Assembly (NCBI GenBank): GCA_018402615.1
Contig: JAGYIH010000038.1
Location: 1 to 7,589 of the forward strand
Length of the DNA stretch: 7,589 nt
Direction of reading: 5' to 3'
Source: Aquiluna sp.
GTDB lineage: Bacteria; Actinomycetota; Actinomycetes; Actinomycetales; Microbacteriaceae
The notes beneath the pieces are model-generated. The model was not told the origin of the DNA. It did no database searches and worked only from the letters and a program-made list of their open reading frames with translations. Position 1 is the first letter of the stretch. The number at the start of each line of letters is the position of its first letter. Positions 1 through 6,403 of the stretch are shown here, piece by piece. The translations under genes were made by a program, and so were the position numbers.

Positions 1-10
1 ATCACAAAAA

Positions 11-1204
11 TCATTCTCCCACTTGTGTCTTCATTGCGTCGGTTTTTGCCCTGTGGCTAACGAGCCACCAAAGAATTATCAGTGAGATCAGTGCGCTTGA
101 GACGGTGAGGGACAAAGAGCCCGTTCCAATTCTCACCAGGAGTGCTCCAAAGATTAGTGGTGCGAAGGCCAAGAGCACTTTGGATGCCGCCATGATATAG
201 CCCTGGCGCTGACCGTAGCTATTGGAGCCAAAGACAAATAGGGGTAGCACTCCAGCTGCGACGGTGAGAAATCCAGACCCCATTCCGTGGAGGAAAACAA
301 AAACCAAAACACCCGGATTCCCAAATAGCCACCAGGCCAATACCCCAACCGGGTGCAATATCAGGGCCGCGACTGCAACCCGCACGGGGGTAAATTGATT
401 TGGAAACAAAACCTGTAGCAATCGGGCTACCACCTGACCTGGACCGAGCAGTGTTGCCGCAAATAGGGCAAAGGCCTGTTCGTTTCCGCCACTGGCGATC
501 AGCCCGGGCAAGTGAGTGCCCACGGCAACCTGAGTCAGCCCTCCCAGTGCGAACAGAACGGCCATCAGCACAACCAAGGTCTTAGATTGCTGCTCTTTTG
601 CTGACTGGGTTCGTTCGTCTCGTCTGGCCCTGCGTTCCAATTTTCGAAACCCTGGGAGCAAAAGGTGGAGTGGCAGCCCAATCAGGACGTGAACTGCTGC
701 CCAGAATAAAAGACTGGTCTGCCAGTCGAAGTTTGCCTCAATGAGCGCGGTGATGGGCCAGCCAATTGTGCTGGCAAAGCCGGCAATTAGGGTGATCCCA
801 GCGATGGTTCTTCTCGATTCGTCACCTTGGATCTCAACCACCGAAGCGAAGGCCGCATCGTAGAGCCCAGCTGCCATGGCAAAACCGAGCACGAGCCACG
901 CTACAAGGAGCGTGGCGACACTGGTTGCATAGGACATCAGGACCAAGCCAGCCGCGAAGACTAGCGAAGAAACCGGTAGCACCAATCGGCCCCCGTAGCC
1001 GTCGATTATCCTGCCCAACCTAGGACCTAGGAAAGCAGAGATAAGTGATGCCGCTGCCAGAAACAAAAAGAACTGCTCGAAGCTGATTCCCACTGTCTTG
1101 CTAATTGGCGCAGCCAGAATTGCCGGCAGGTAGTACGAGGAGGCATACCCGATGGTTTGGGTGAGACCAAGTTGGAGTGTCAGACGAAGGGTGTGTTTAG
1201 CCAC
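11..1204 (-). CDS. MFS family transporter, substrate unknown
   Basis: A complete 397-residue integral membrane protein of the major facilitator superfamily. By eye it has about twelve hydrophobic segments in two halves, split by a basic, charged cytoplasmic loop near residues 185-208. A motif-A-like loop lies at residues 60-73 (G, then D68 and GGR at 71-73), where MFS proteins place it between helices 2 and 3. The start is GTG. No good Shine-Dalgarno precedes it, but a TAGTTT box sits exactly six bases upstream, which fits a leaderless transcript. No later in-frame Met gives a sensible protein. The gene is divergent from the phosphatase gene. Nothing in the sequence identifies the cargo. Export or uptake of a metabolite of the neighbouring phosphonate pathway is possible but rests only on proximity. 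The family call is firm; the function is not known. Confidence 0.85.
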   Translation of the reverse strand: MAKHTLRLTLQLGLTQTIGYASSYYLPAILAAPISKTVGISFEQFFLFLAAASLISAFLGPRLGRIIDGYGGRLVLPVSSLVFAAGLVLMSYATSVATLLVAWLVLGFAMAAGLYDAAFASVVEIQGDESRRTIAGITLIAGFASTIGWPITALIEANFDWQTSLLFWAAVHVLIGLPLHLLLPGFRKLERRARRDERTQSAKEQQSKTLVVLMAVLFALGGLTQVAVGTHLPGLIASGGNEQAFALFAATLLGPGQVVARLLQVLFPNQFTPVRVAVAALILHPVGVLAWWLFGNPGVLVFVFLHGMGSGFLTVAAGVLPLFVFGSNSYGQRQGYIMAASKVLLAFAPLIFGALLVRIGTGSLSLTVSSALISLIILWWLVSHRAKTDAMKTQVGE

Positions 1205-1317
1205 TAGGCAAAACTACCCGCTTGGTCAATGGGACCATGACTTTTTGCTTTCGCCAAGATGAACAATTGGTCACAGTTGTTACCGATTCGTTCAAGTGTT
1301 CCCGCTACTGTTTGGTC
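1205..1317. promoter_or_regulatory. Divergent intergenic region with two candidate leaderless promoters
   Basis: This 113-bp gap separates the MFS gene from the preferred phosphatase start. On the minus strand TAGTTT (1216-1211) is followed by six bases and then the MFS GTG. On the plus strand TACTGT (1306-1311) is followed by six bases and then the phosphatase GTG at 1318. Both match the TAnnnT -10 pattern at the spacing seen in leaderless actinobacterial genes. No convincing -35 element accompanies either. Two inverted repeats lie between them: TGGTC-5 bp-GACCA (1223-1237, perfect) and GGTCAC-4 bp-GTTACC (1269-1284, one mismatch). Either could be an operator; none is recognised. Confidence 0.4.
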
Positions 1318-2070
1318 GTGATTGATTTCGACTACCAGGTGACCAAGCTGGCCAATTTCCGTGACCTCGGTGGAATCGGAGTGACCGGCGGCGAGCTCAA
1401 GCCTTCCACTTTATTTCGCTCCGATGATCTAGCGACCATCGATCACGAAGAGGCTGAGCGAGTCGCCGGCCACGGACTAAAGCTAATCATTGACTTTAGG
1501 TCGAAACCAGAAGCCGAGTCGACCGGTCGAGGGCCGCTGGGCGATCACGAAATCTCCTACCTGAACCTGCCGCTGCTAGACCTAGCCCAACAAGATCACG
1601 ACATTGGTCAGCGTATTGAGCAAATGAGTTTCACCAATCAGATGCTTGGTAGTTGGTACGCCATGGTTTTAGAACAGGCTGCTCCAATGGTGGTTGAGGG
1701 GTTGTGGGCAATTGCCCAGACGGATGGTCCAGCCGTATTTCACTGTGCTATCGGCAAAGACCGAACGGGCATCTTTGCCGCGTCAGCACTGTCGCTTATG
1801 GGCGCCAACCGCGAAGCCATCGTGGCTGACTTCGCAAAGACTCAGGAGAGGCTTCCTCAAATTCTTGCGAGACTTTCGCACTCACAGCCCTTCTGGACCC
1901 CGGAGATCATGGTCAAATCGGGAGCACTGGTGCGTGCCGAAGCTGACGCCATGCAGGCCATGTTCGATGTTCTTGATCAAAAAGGGCTTGGCATAACTGA
2001 GCTGTTGCAAAGCGCCGGAGCAAACTCTGACCTGGTTGAAAAGCTGACCAGCAAGCACCTAGCGAACTAG
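1318..2070 (+). CDS. Protein-tyrosine/lipid phosphatase, MptpB-like (Y_phosphatase3 family)
   Basis: A cysteine-dependent phosphatase of about 250 residues. Counting from the GTG at 1318, it shows the family's N-terminal NFRDLGG (13-19), LFRSDDL (32-38), IDFRSKPE (58-65) and the P-loop HCAIGKDRTG (142-151). This gives the catalytic CX5R as C143 and R149. The Lys-Asp inside the P-loop is typical of the MptpB/LipA group, members of which hydrolyse phosphotyrosine and phosphoinositides. No signal peptide is evident, so it is probably cytoplasmic. The open frame extends upstream to a TTG at 1222 and an ATG at 1237, but that extension has no family similarity and no Shine-Dalgarno. The GTG at 1318 lies six bases after a TACTGT box and puts NFRDLGG at a normal distance from the N-terminus. 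The gene converges on the HAD hydrolase gene with a 12-bp overlap. Substrate and role beside a phosphonate operon are unknown. The family call is strong; the start is moderately supported. Confidence 0.85.
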   Translation: MIDFDYQVTKLANFRDLGGIGVTGGELKPSTLFRSDDLATIDHEEAERVAGHGLKLIIDFRSKPEAESTGRGPLGDHEISYLNLPLLDLAQQDHDIGQRIEQMSFTNQMLGSWYAMVLEQAAPMVVEGLWAIAQTDGPAVFHCAIGKDRTGIFAASALSLMGANREAIVADFAKTQERLPQILARLSHSQPFWTPEIMVKSGALVRAEADAMQAMFDVLDQKGLGITELLQSAGANSDLVEKLTSKHLAN

Positions 2071-2073
2071 GTG
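2056..2073. repeat. Palindrome spanning both convergent stop codons, possible bidirectional terminator
   Basis: Perfect 7-bp arms CACCTAG and CTAGGTG flank the 4-base loop CGAA, which reads TTCG on the other strand. The TAG of the plus-strand phosphatase (2068-2070) and the TAG of the minus-strand HAD gene (2061-2059) sit symmetrically in the two arms. The hairpin could form in both transcripts and mark the end of both units, but no run of T follows on either strand. If it terminates transcription, it is not a textbook intrinsic terminator. Confidence 0.4.
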
Positions 2074-2721
2074 AGGCAGCGCATCTGTGGCTCTTTCGAG
2101 CACGAGGTCGGCTGCCGCATCCTCGAACTCTCGTGAGCCGTGGGCACCGCTGAGCACTCCTATTGAGATTCCGGCTTTGAATGCCTTTGCCGTCTCGATG
2201 TCCGTAGCCGTGTCTCCCAAAACGGCCACCATCTGGCTATCGGTTACGCCGAGTTGATTGGCCACCATGCGGAGCATTGCCGGTGATGGTCTACCCGCAC
2301 CAGCCTCTTGAGGGGTTGCAGATGCATCTATCAGTCCCCGCCAACCAAAGTGATCAATCATTTGTTCGAGGGTGGGCCTGTTAAATCCGGTGTTCAGCGC
2401 GACTTTGAGGCCTTTCGAGCGAAGTGCCTGGAACATGTCTTTGATGCCGGGGAACTCCTCGGATCGGTGCATGTGCTTTAGGTAGGCACTCTGAAATGCG
2501 TCCGCTGCGGCAGCGGCCAGTCTCTGGTCTCCCAGCAGGGAGTAAAAGACCTCGATTTTGGACTGCCCCATGGTCTTTTGGGCGAAGTTTATGAAGCGCT
2601 CTCGATTCTCATCCATCCGCTCCGGAACTACTTTTGTGAAGGCTTCTAGGAATGCATCGATGACGACGCCGTCATCGCTGACAATCGTGCCAGCCACATC
2701 AAACACCGCGAGCTTATACAT
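2059..2721 (-). CDS. Phosphonatase-like HAD hydrolase (PhnX-like, TIGR03351-type)
   Basis: A HAD-superfamily enzyme of 220 residues, predicted to cleave the C-P bond of a phosphono-aldehyde into phosphate and an aldehyde. The first motif is DVAGT (8-12) in place of the usual HAD DxDxT, the mark of phosphonatases, with D8 as nucleophile. The helical cap contains MGQSKIE (51-57). K55 falls where phosphonatase has its Schiff-base lysine (Lys53 in Bacillus cereus PhnX, from memory). Motif II is NTGF with T111. The motif III position is AGRP, with R144 instead of lysine, again as in phosphonatases. Motif IV is GDTATD with D170 and D174. The frame stays open to an ATG at 2781, but ATG 2721 starts directly at the Rossmann strand, has AGGGA upstream, and overlaps the oxidoreductase stop by 8 bp, so it is preferred. 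It is the last gene of the operon. It differs enough from classical PhnX that the exact substrate is inference. Confidence 0.85.
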   Translation of the reverse strand: MYKLAVFDVAGTIVSDDGVVIDAFLEAFTKVVPERMDENRERFINFAQKTMGQSKIEVFYSLLGDQRLAAAAADAFQSAYLKHMHRSEEFPGIKDMFQALRSKGLKVALNTGFNRPTLEQMIDHFGWRGLIDASATPQEAGAGRPSPAMLRMVANQLGVTDSQMVAVLGDTATDIETAKAFKAGISIGVLSGAHGSREFEDAAADLVLERATDALPHLVR

Positions 2722-3835
2722 CGAACAATTCCCTAAGGCTTGCCTCGGCGATAGCGGGGGACAGGGTGTTGCCCCTGCCACCAGGTCCGGTTACCAACAT
2801 GATTCGCTCCGATACTCGCTCTCTCACGCAGATTTCGCCTGAGGTGTTCTGACTGTAGATGCCGGTCCAGCGTGTTCTAACGGGCGGTGCATTCTTGCCA
2901 AGAATTGCAGTGATCTCGTCAAGCAAATACGCATAGGCGTCTTCTCGCATCTCGTGGGGAAAGGGCTCCTGATAGAGGTGGGTGTCACCGATCGTTAGCG
3001 TGCCATCAACTCTTTGCTGCATGAGTAGCTGCATTGTTAGCTCCTCAACGATTTCCTTTGCCGGAGATAGCTTTTCTAATGCCTTGCCTTGATAGCCCGG
3101 GTAGTAGCGCAACGAATCCGCGTTGGCAATCGAGGTGGTGATTTCAACCCCTGGGGATTCAAGTCTTGCCATCTGCAGAAACACCCTGCGGAGCGGAGCG
3201 GACTTGAGCACATCTGGAAACAGTGTGGAGTGATCAGCCCCGGGGACGACCAGGGCGTAGTCGGCGTGAATTTCTGATCCAAATCGGTCACTGGCAACTA
3301 CCCCGTCGTGTTCAACCAGGTCCACAATCTCCGTCTCCGGCAAGAACCTGAAGTTTGGGTTCTGGGACATGATTTCTCGAAGTTCAGTGAGCACACTCTC
3401 GGGTTCAACGACTGCATCCTGGCCACAGAACAGTCCTCCTGCGATCTTCCCCTGCAGGGCTGGGTTTAGCTCCCGAGCTTCGTTGGAATCCAGAATCTTC
3501 CACTGTCTTTGTTCGGCGTCCTCGTAGTTTGCTACCTCAGCCATCACCTGCAGGTCATCATCGTTGAGCGCCACCATGATCGAACCAGATGGCCGGAACG
3601 TGAGAATCGAGTGCTCTTGCGCAATCTCTCCCCAGAGCTGCCTGGCTCGAAGTGCGTGCTTGAGCTCCTCACCTTTGGCCCTGCCACCAACTGCAATCAT
3701 TCCGAAATTTCTGACAGATGCGCTTGACGGGTAGCGGTCTCGTTCAATCAGGGTGACTCGGTGCCCAGCTCTAAGGGCAAAGAACGAGTGCATGGTGCCA
3801 AAGATTCCCGCCCCAACTACTAGTACGTGTGCCAA
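2714..3835 (-). CDS. FAD-dependent aminophosphonate oxidase (TIGR03364-type)
   Basis: A 373-residue flavoprotein of the glycine/D-amino-acid oxidase (DAO) family. The N-terminus is a Rossmann FAD-binding fold with G8-A-G10-I-F-G13 and an acidic residue, E31, at the end of strand 2. The C-terminus holds a second FAD-contacting glycine-rich stretch, GPGGRGN (350-356). Length, context and these motifs match the branch of DAO proteins that sits beside phosphonatase-like HAD genes. Related enzymes are reported to oxidise 2-aminoethylphosphonate or its N-methyl form to phosphonoacetaldehyde, with release of ammonia or methylamine and peroxide. Here it would replace the transaminase PhnW. The start is a TTG, supported by AGGAG five bases upstream that overlaps the phnE stop codon. 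The gene lies 8 bp after phnE and overlaps the HAD gene by 8 bp, so it is probably translationally coupled to both. The family call is strong; the exact amine substrate is unproven. Confidence 0.82.
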   Translation of the reverse strand: MAHVLVVGAGIFGTMHSFFALRAGHRVTLIERDRYPSSASVRNFGMIAVGGRAKGEELKHALRARQLWGEIAQEHSILTFRPSGSIMVALNDDDLQVMAEVANYEDAEQRQWKILDSNEARELNPALQGKIAGGLFCGQDAVVEPESVLTELREIMSQNPNFRFLPETEIVDLVEHDGVVASDRFGSEIHADYALVVPGADHSTLFPDVLKSAPLRRVFLQMARLESPGVEITTSIANADSLRYYPGYQGKALEKLSPAKEIVEELTMQLLMQQRVDGTLTIGDTHLYQEPFPHEMREDAYAYLLDEITAILGKNAPPVRTRWTGIYSQNTSGEICVRERVSERIMLVTGPGGRGNTLSPAIAEASLRELFDV

Positions 3836-3843
3836 TTCAACTC

Positions 3844-5523
3844 CTAGATAACTTGCTTGCGGACGTAGCCGGCGAGGATTTCAATCGCGTAAACCACAAC
3901 GAAGATCGAGATGATAATCGCTGCGGTTGAGTCAAATGCCAACACCTTCATAGAGTTGAAGAGCAAGAACCCGATGCCACCGCCGCCAACGATACCCAAG
4001 ATTGCACTCGAGCGAATGTTGATGTCAAAGGTGTAAAGAAGTTGCCCGATAAGAGCCGGCATGACCTGTGGGACGACAGACACGAAAAGCTCCTGGAACC
4101 TGGTCGCACCCGTTGCAGTCACTGCCTCACGCGGAGCGGGATCAATTTCCTCAATTGAGTCGGCGATCAATTTCGCCAAGAAGCCCGCGGTTCCGATCGA
4201 CAGAGCGAAGATTCCAGGGACTGGACCCAGTCCCATTGCGGCCACGAAGATGATTGCCAAAATCAATTCGGGTATTCCTCGAATGAATACCAGCAGTATG
4301 CGAGTTAAGCCGTAGACGAATCGATTCACAGAAACGTTCACTGCCGCCAAGAATCCGAGCGGGATGCTGAGGATCGAACCCAGAACCGTTGAGACGGCGG
4401 CGATAGCCAGCGTCTCAACCATGCCATCAAAGATCTGTGGCCCGGCCGTGACGAAGTCAGGCGGAATCATTCGGCCAATAAACACAAAGATGTCAAAGAA
4501 TGAGGTGATCAGTTTTAAAAAGTCGACCTGCACCGAGATAAAGCCAGCTACGACCAAGCCCGCGAAGAAGTATCCGTAGCCATTTGAGATCACGCGCTTA
4601 CGAGTCCATGGTGGCAGCACCTTTGGGTTGGGTTTTTGGGGTGTCTTCTCTCCAGAGGCCTCTAGGGCCTTGAACCTAAAGGCCTTTTTCCCGCCGGGAA
4701 GATTGCCACTCTCCCCACCCAGCAGTGTTGCGCGAACCGCAGCTGAAACAATCTCCATGCCAAGGATGAAAACGAAGATCACAAAGACAACACCCAGCGC
4801 CTCTGAGTAAGCAAGCTGGCCGAGAGTCTCTTTAAGCAAAAGGCCTACACCACCGGCACCAACCAGCCCAAGAACCGTGCTGGAGCGAAGGTTAATGTCG
4901 AGCCTGAAAAGGGCGATGGAGATAAACGCAGGGGTGATTTGCGGAATTATTGTGGTGACTATTGTCTGCAGGCTAGTCGCCCCGACCGAGGTAACTGCCT
5001 CCCTGGGTTGCTTATCGGTTTGTTCAATTGCGTCGGCCAGTAGTTTGGCAATCATGCCGATTGAGTGAAAAGCCAACGCCAAGATGCCAGGCAGCGGCCC
5101 AATACTGAGAGCCCTCACAAAGATAAGGGCAAAGACTAGATCCGGTACTGCACGGGTGAAGACGATGATGCCTCTCGCTACCGCGTAAACCGCCGGGTGA
5201 GGAGTGGTGTTTCGTGCCGCGAGAAACGCCAGTGGGACGGACAAGATCAGAGCTATGAAAGTTCCGAGTACGGCCATCCAGAAGGTCTCAAGCGTGAGCT
5301 CTATTGCCCGGTCGAGGACATCAAAATTGGCAGGGAGCATGTAGTCCACAAGATTTGCGATGTCTTGAGCGCCACCAACAACCCGGAGTAGGTCCATGTC
5401 GACAAAAATCCAGGCCCAGATGGCCAGCAGGCTAAACGCGCTAATCGTCGAGCGGGTGACGATGGTGGGTTTGGTGGCCTTTGGGGTGAACCGCTTTGTT
5501 CCCCCTGGAATCTCAGTCTGCAT
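3844..5523 (-). CDS. phnE: Fused double permease of the phosphonate ABC transporter (PhnE-PhnE)
   Basis: A single uninterrupted 559-residue inner-membrane protein holding two PhnE modules. Each half has the EAA loop that docks on the ATPase: REAVTSVGA at 174-182 and REAVTATGA at 465-473. Each also has the conserved asparagine/arginine/glycine segment after it: NLRSS...VGAGGVG at 211-227 and NIRSS...VGGGGIG at 502-518. Equivalent motifs are offset by 291 residues. A hydrophilic, lysine- and proline-rich linker of about 45 residues (268-312) joins the halves and should lie in the cytoplasm. A usual PhnE is about 260-280 residues, so both halves look complete and the fused chain could form the whole transmembrane pore with one PhnC dimer. 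The halves are clearly diverged, which suggests fusion of paralogous phnE1 and phnE2 genes and not a recent duplication. ATG 5523 lies within the end of phnC (11-bp overlap). Its own Shine-Dalgarno is weak, so coupled translation is likely. Confidence 0.92.
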   Translation of the reverse strand: MQTEIPGGTKRFTPKATKPTIVTRSTISAFSLLAIWAWIFVDMDLLRVVGGAQDIANLVDYMLPANFDVLDRAIELTLETFWMAVLGTFIALILSVPLAFLAARNTTPHPAVYAVARGIIVFTRAVPDLVFALIFVRALSIGPLPGILALAFHSIGMIAKLLADAIEQTDKQPREAVTSVGATSLQTIVTTIIPQITPAFISIALFRLDINLRSSTVLGLVGAGGVGLLLKETLGQLAYSEALGVVFVIFVFILGMEIVSAAVRATLLGGESGNLPGGKKAFRFKALEASGEKTPQKPNPKVLPPWTRKRVISNGYGYFFAGLVVAGFISVQVDFLKLITSFFDIFVFIGRMIPPDFVTAGPQIFDGMVETLAIAAVSTVLGSILSIPLGFLAAVNVSVNRFVYGLTRILLVFIRGIPELILAIIFVAAMGLGPVPGIFALSIGTAGFLAKLIADSIEEIDPAPREAVTATGATRFQELFVSVVPQVMPALIGQLLYTFDINIRSSAILGIVGGGGIGFLLFNSMKVLAFDSTAAIIISIFVVVYAIEILAGYVRKQVI

Positions 5524-6337
5524 TTTTGAGTAGCTCTAACTTCTGAATACTCTCTGCCGCTAGCTTTTCAGCATCCTCGCCAGCTGGAGCGACTCGCTGG
5601 TAGACCTCCATAACCTTTTTCTTACCGATCTTCTTGGGAGTGTCATCCAGCACGACCTCGCCGTCGCGCAGACCCACGATGCGGTCAGCCCAGCCCAGTG
5701 CCAGCTCGACCTGGTGCAGGGTGACAACGACCGTGAGGGATTCCTCGGTGGCAATGCGCAGCATGATGTCCATGACCTGGGCGCTGGACTCGGGGTCCAG
5801 GGAGGCCACTGGCTCATCAGCAAGCATGATTGAGGGCTCTTGCATTAGCGAACGCGCAATTGCTGTGCGTTGCATCTGTCCGCCCGACAGAGTGTCGGCG
5901 CGTTGAAAGGCGTAGTCCGCCAGACCGACACGATCTAGGTGTTCCAGTGCCCGCTTTCTAAGCTCGAGGGGATAGCTTGCTACCCCGAACCTTGGGCCCT
6001 TTAGTGATCCGAGCGCTCCGGAAAGAACGTTCTCGAGGGCGGTAATTCTTCCCACCAACCCAAACTGTTGAAAAATGAAACCGACTTGGTGTCGAACCGC
6101 TCTGAGTTCTTTCTTATCCGCTGCGTTCACGTGAGTTCCCAAGACATAGACATCACCGCTGGTTGGCCGGGTAAGTCCGTTGAGGTGTCTCATCAGCGTG
6201 GACTTGCCGCTACCAGACAGACCAATCATGGCCATCATCTGCCCCTTGGGGACCTCAAGTGAGACATTTTTTAGGGCAACGGTGCCCGTCTCGAATTGCT
6301 TAGTTAAGTTTTCTACTCTAATTACAGCTTCGCTCAT
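5513..6337 (-). CDS. phnC: Phosphonate ABC transporter ATP-binding protein
   Basis: A 274-residue ABC ATPase that energises phosphonate import on the cytoplasmic face of the membrane. Motifs are in normal order: Walker A GLSGSGKST (39-47), Q-loop FIFQQFG (88-94), signature LSGGQ (140-144), Walker B MLADEP (161-166) with catalytic E165, and H-loop H198. The segment between the Q-loop and signature (GRITALENVLSGALG) is typical of PhnC and separates it from amino-acid transporter ATPases. A hydrophilic tail of about 30 residues follows the core and is rich in Lys and Glu. The start is ATG with a very strong AGGAGG (6343-6348) five bases upstream. It lies 66 bp after phnD, past a stem-loop, and overlaps phnE by 11 bp. 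Confidence 0.93.
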   Translation of the reverse strand: MSEAVIRVENLTKQFETGTVALKNVSLEVPKGQMMAMIGLSGSGKSTLMRHLNGLTRPTSGDVYVLGTHVNAADKKELRAVRHQVGFIFQQFGLVGRITALENVLSGALGSLKGPRFGVASYPLELRKRALEHLDRVGLADYAFQRADTLSGGQMQRTAIARSLMQEPSIMLADEPVASLDPESSAQVMDIMLRIATEESLTVVVTLHQVELALGWADRIVGLRDGEVVLDDTPKKIGKKKVMEVYQRVAPAGEDAEKLAAESIQKLELLKNAD

Positions 6338-6342
6338 TACGT

Positions 6343-6348
6343 CCTCCT
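6343..6348 (-). promoter_or_regulatory. Ribosome binding site of phnC
   Basis: AGGAGG on the minus strand, five bases before ATG 6337. It is a near-perfect match to the anti-Shine-Dalgarno and is the strongest site in the window. It may offset reduced transcription past the adjacent stem-loop. Confidence 0.8.
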
Positions 6349-6358
6349 GAGGTGGTGA

Positions 6359-6390
6359 AACCGGGGGCCGGGCAAGCCCGACCCCCGGTT
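6359..6390 (-). terminator. Strong stem-loop between phnD and phnC (attenuator or mRNA stabiliser)
   Basis: In the minus-strand transcript the arms AACCGGGGGTCGGGC and GCCCGGCCCCCGGTT form a 15-bp stem. The inner C-UU-G can be read as a CUUG tetraloop on 14 bp. The only irregular pair is G-U in the minus-strand RNA; the plus-strand RNA would have a C-A mismatch there. The hairpin is therefore suited to the phnD transcript. Only three T residues follow, and the phnC Shine-Dalgarno lies just beyond. Such elements after binding-protein genes commonly protect the upstream message and let only part of transcription continue, which gives more PhnD than PhnC and PhnE. Confidence 0.75.
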
Positions 6391-6403
6391 AGTTCGATAG
6401 CTC

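Noticed and set aside
1222..1317. Upstream extension of the phosphatase from TTG 1222 or ATG 1237
   Set aside because: There is no Shine-Dalgarno at a workable distance and no similarity to the family. A better-placed GTG follows a -10 box. The ATG 1237 start is not fully excluded.
2722..2781. A 20-residue N-terminal extension of the HAD hydrolase starting at ATG 2781
   Set aside because: The extension lies wholly inside the oxidoreductase gene, has no family similarity, and would put the catalytic Asp far from the N-terminus. ATG 2721 has a ribosome site and a typical 8-bp overlap.
3076..3727. Open frames on both strands inside the oxidoreductase gene
   Set aside because: They overlap a well-supported gene entirely, have Arg/Ser/Pro-rich compositions typical of out-of-frame reading, and show no motif.
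4061..5391. Several plus-strand open frames of 60-84 codons across phnE
   Set aside because: They are antisense shadows of a long membrane-protein gene with no ribosome sites or domain features.
5560..5906. Open frames on both strands overlapping phnC
   Set aside because: They lie within the Walker B to C-terminal coding region of phnC in other frames; low-complexity translations, no start signals.
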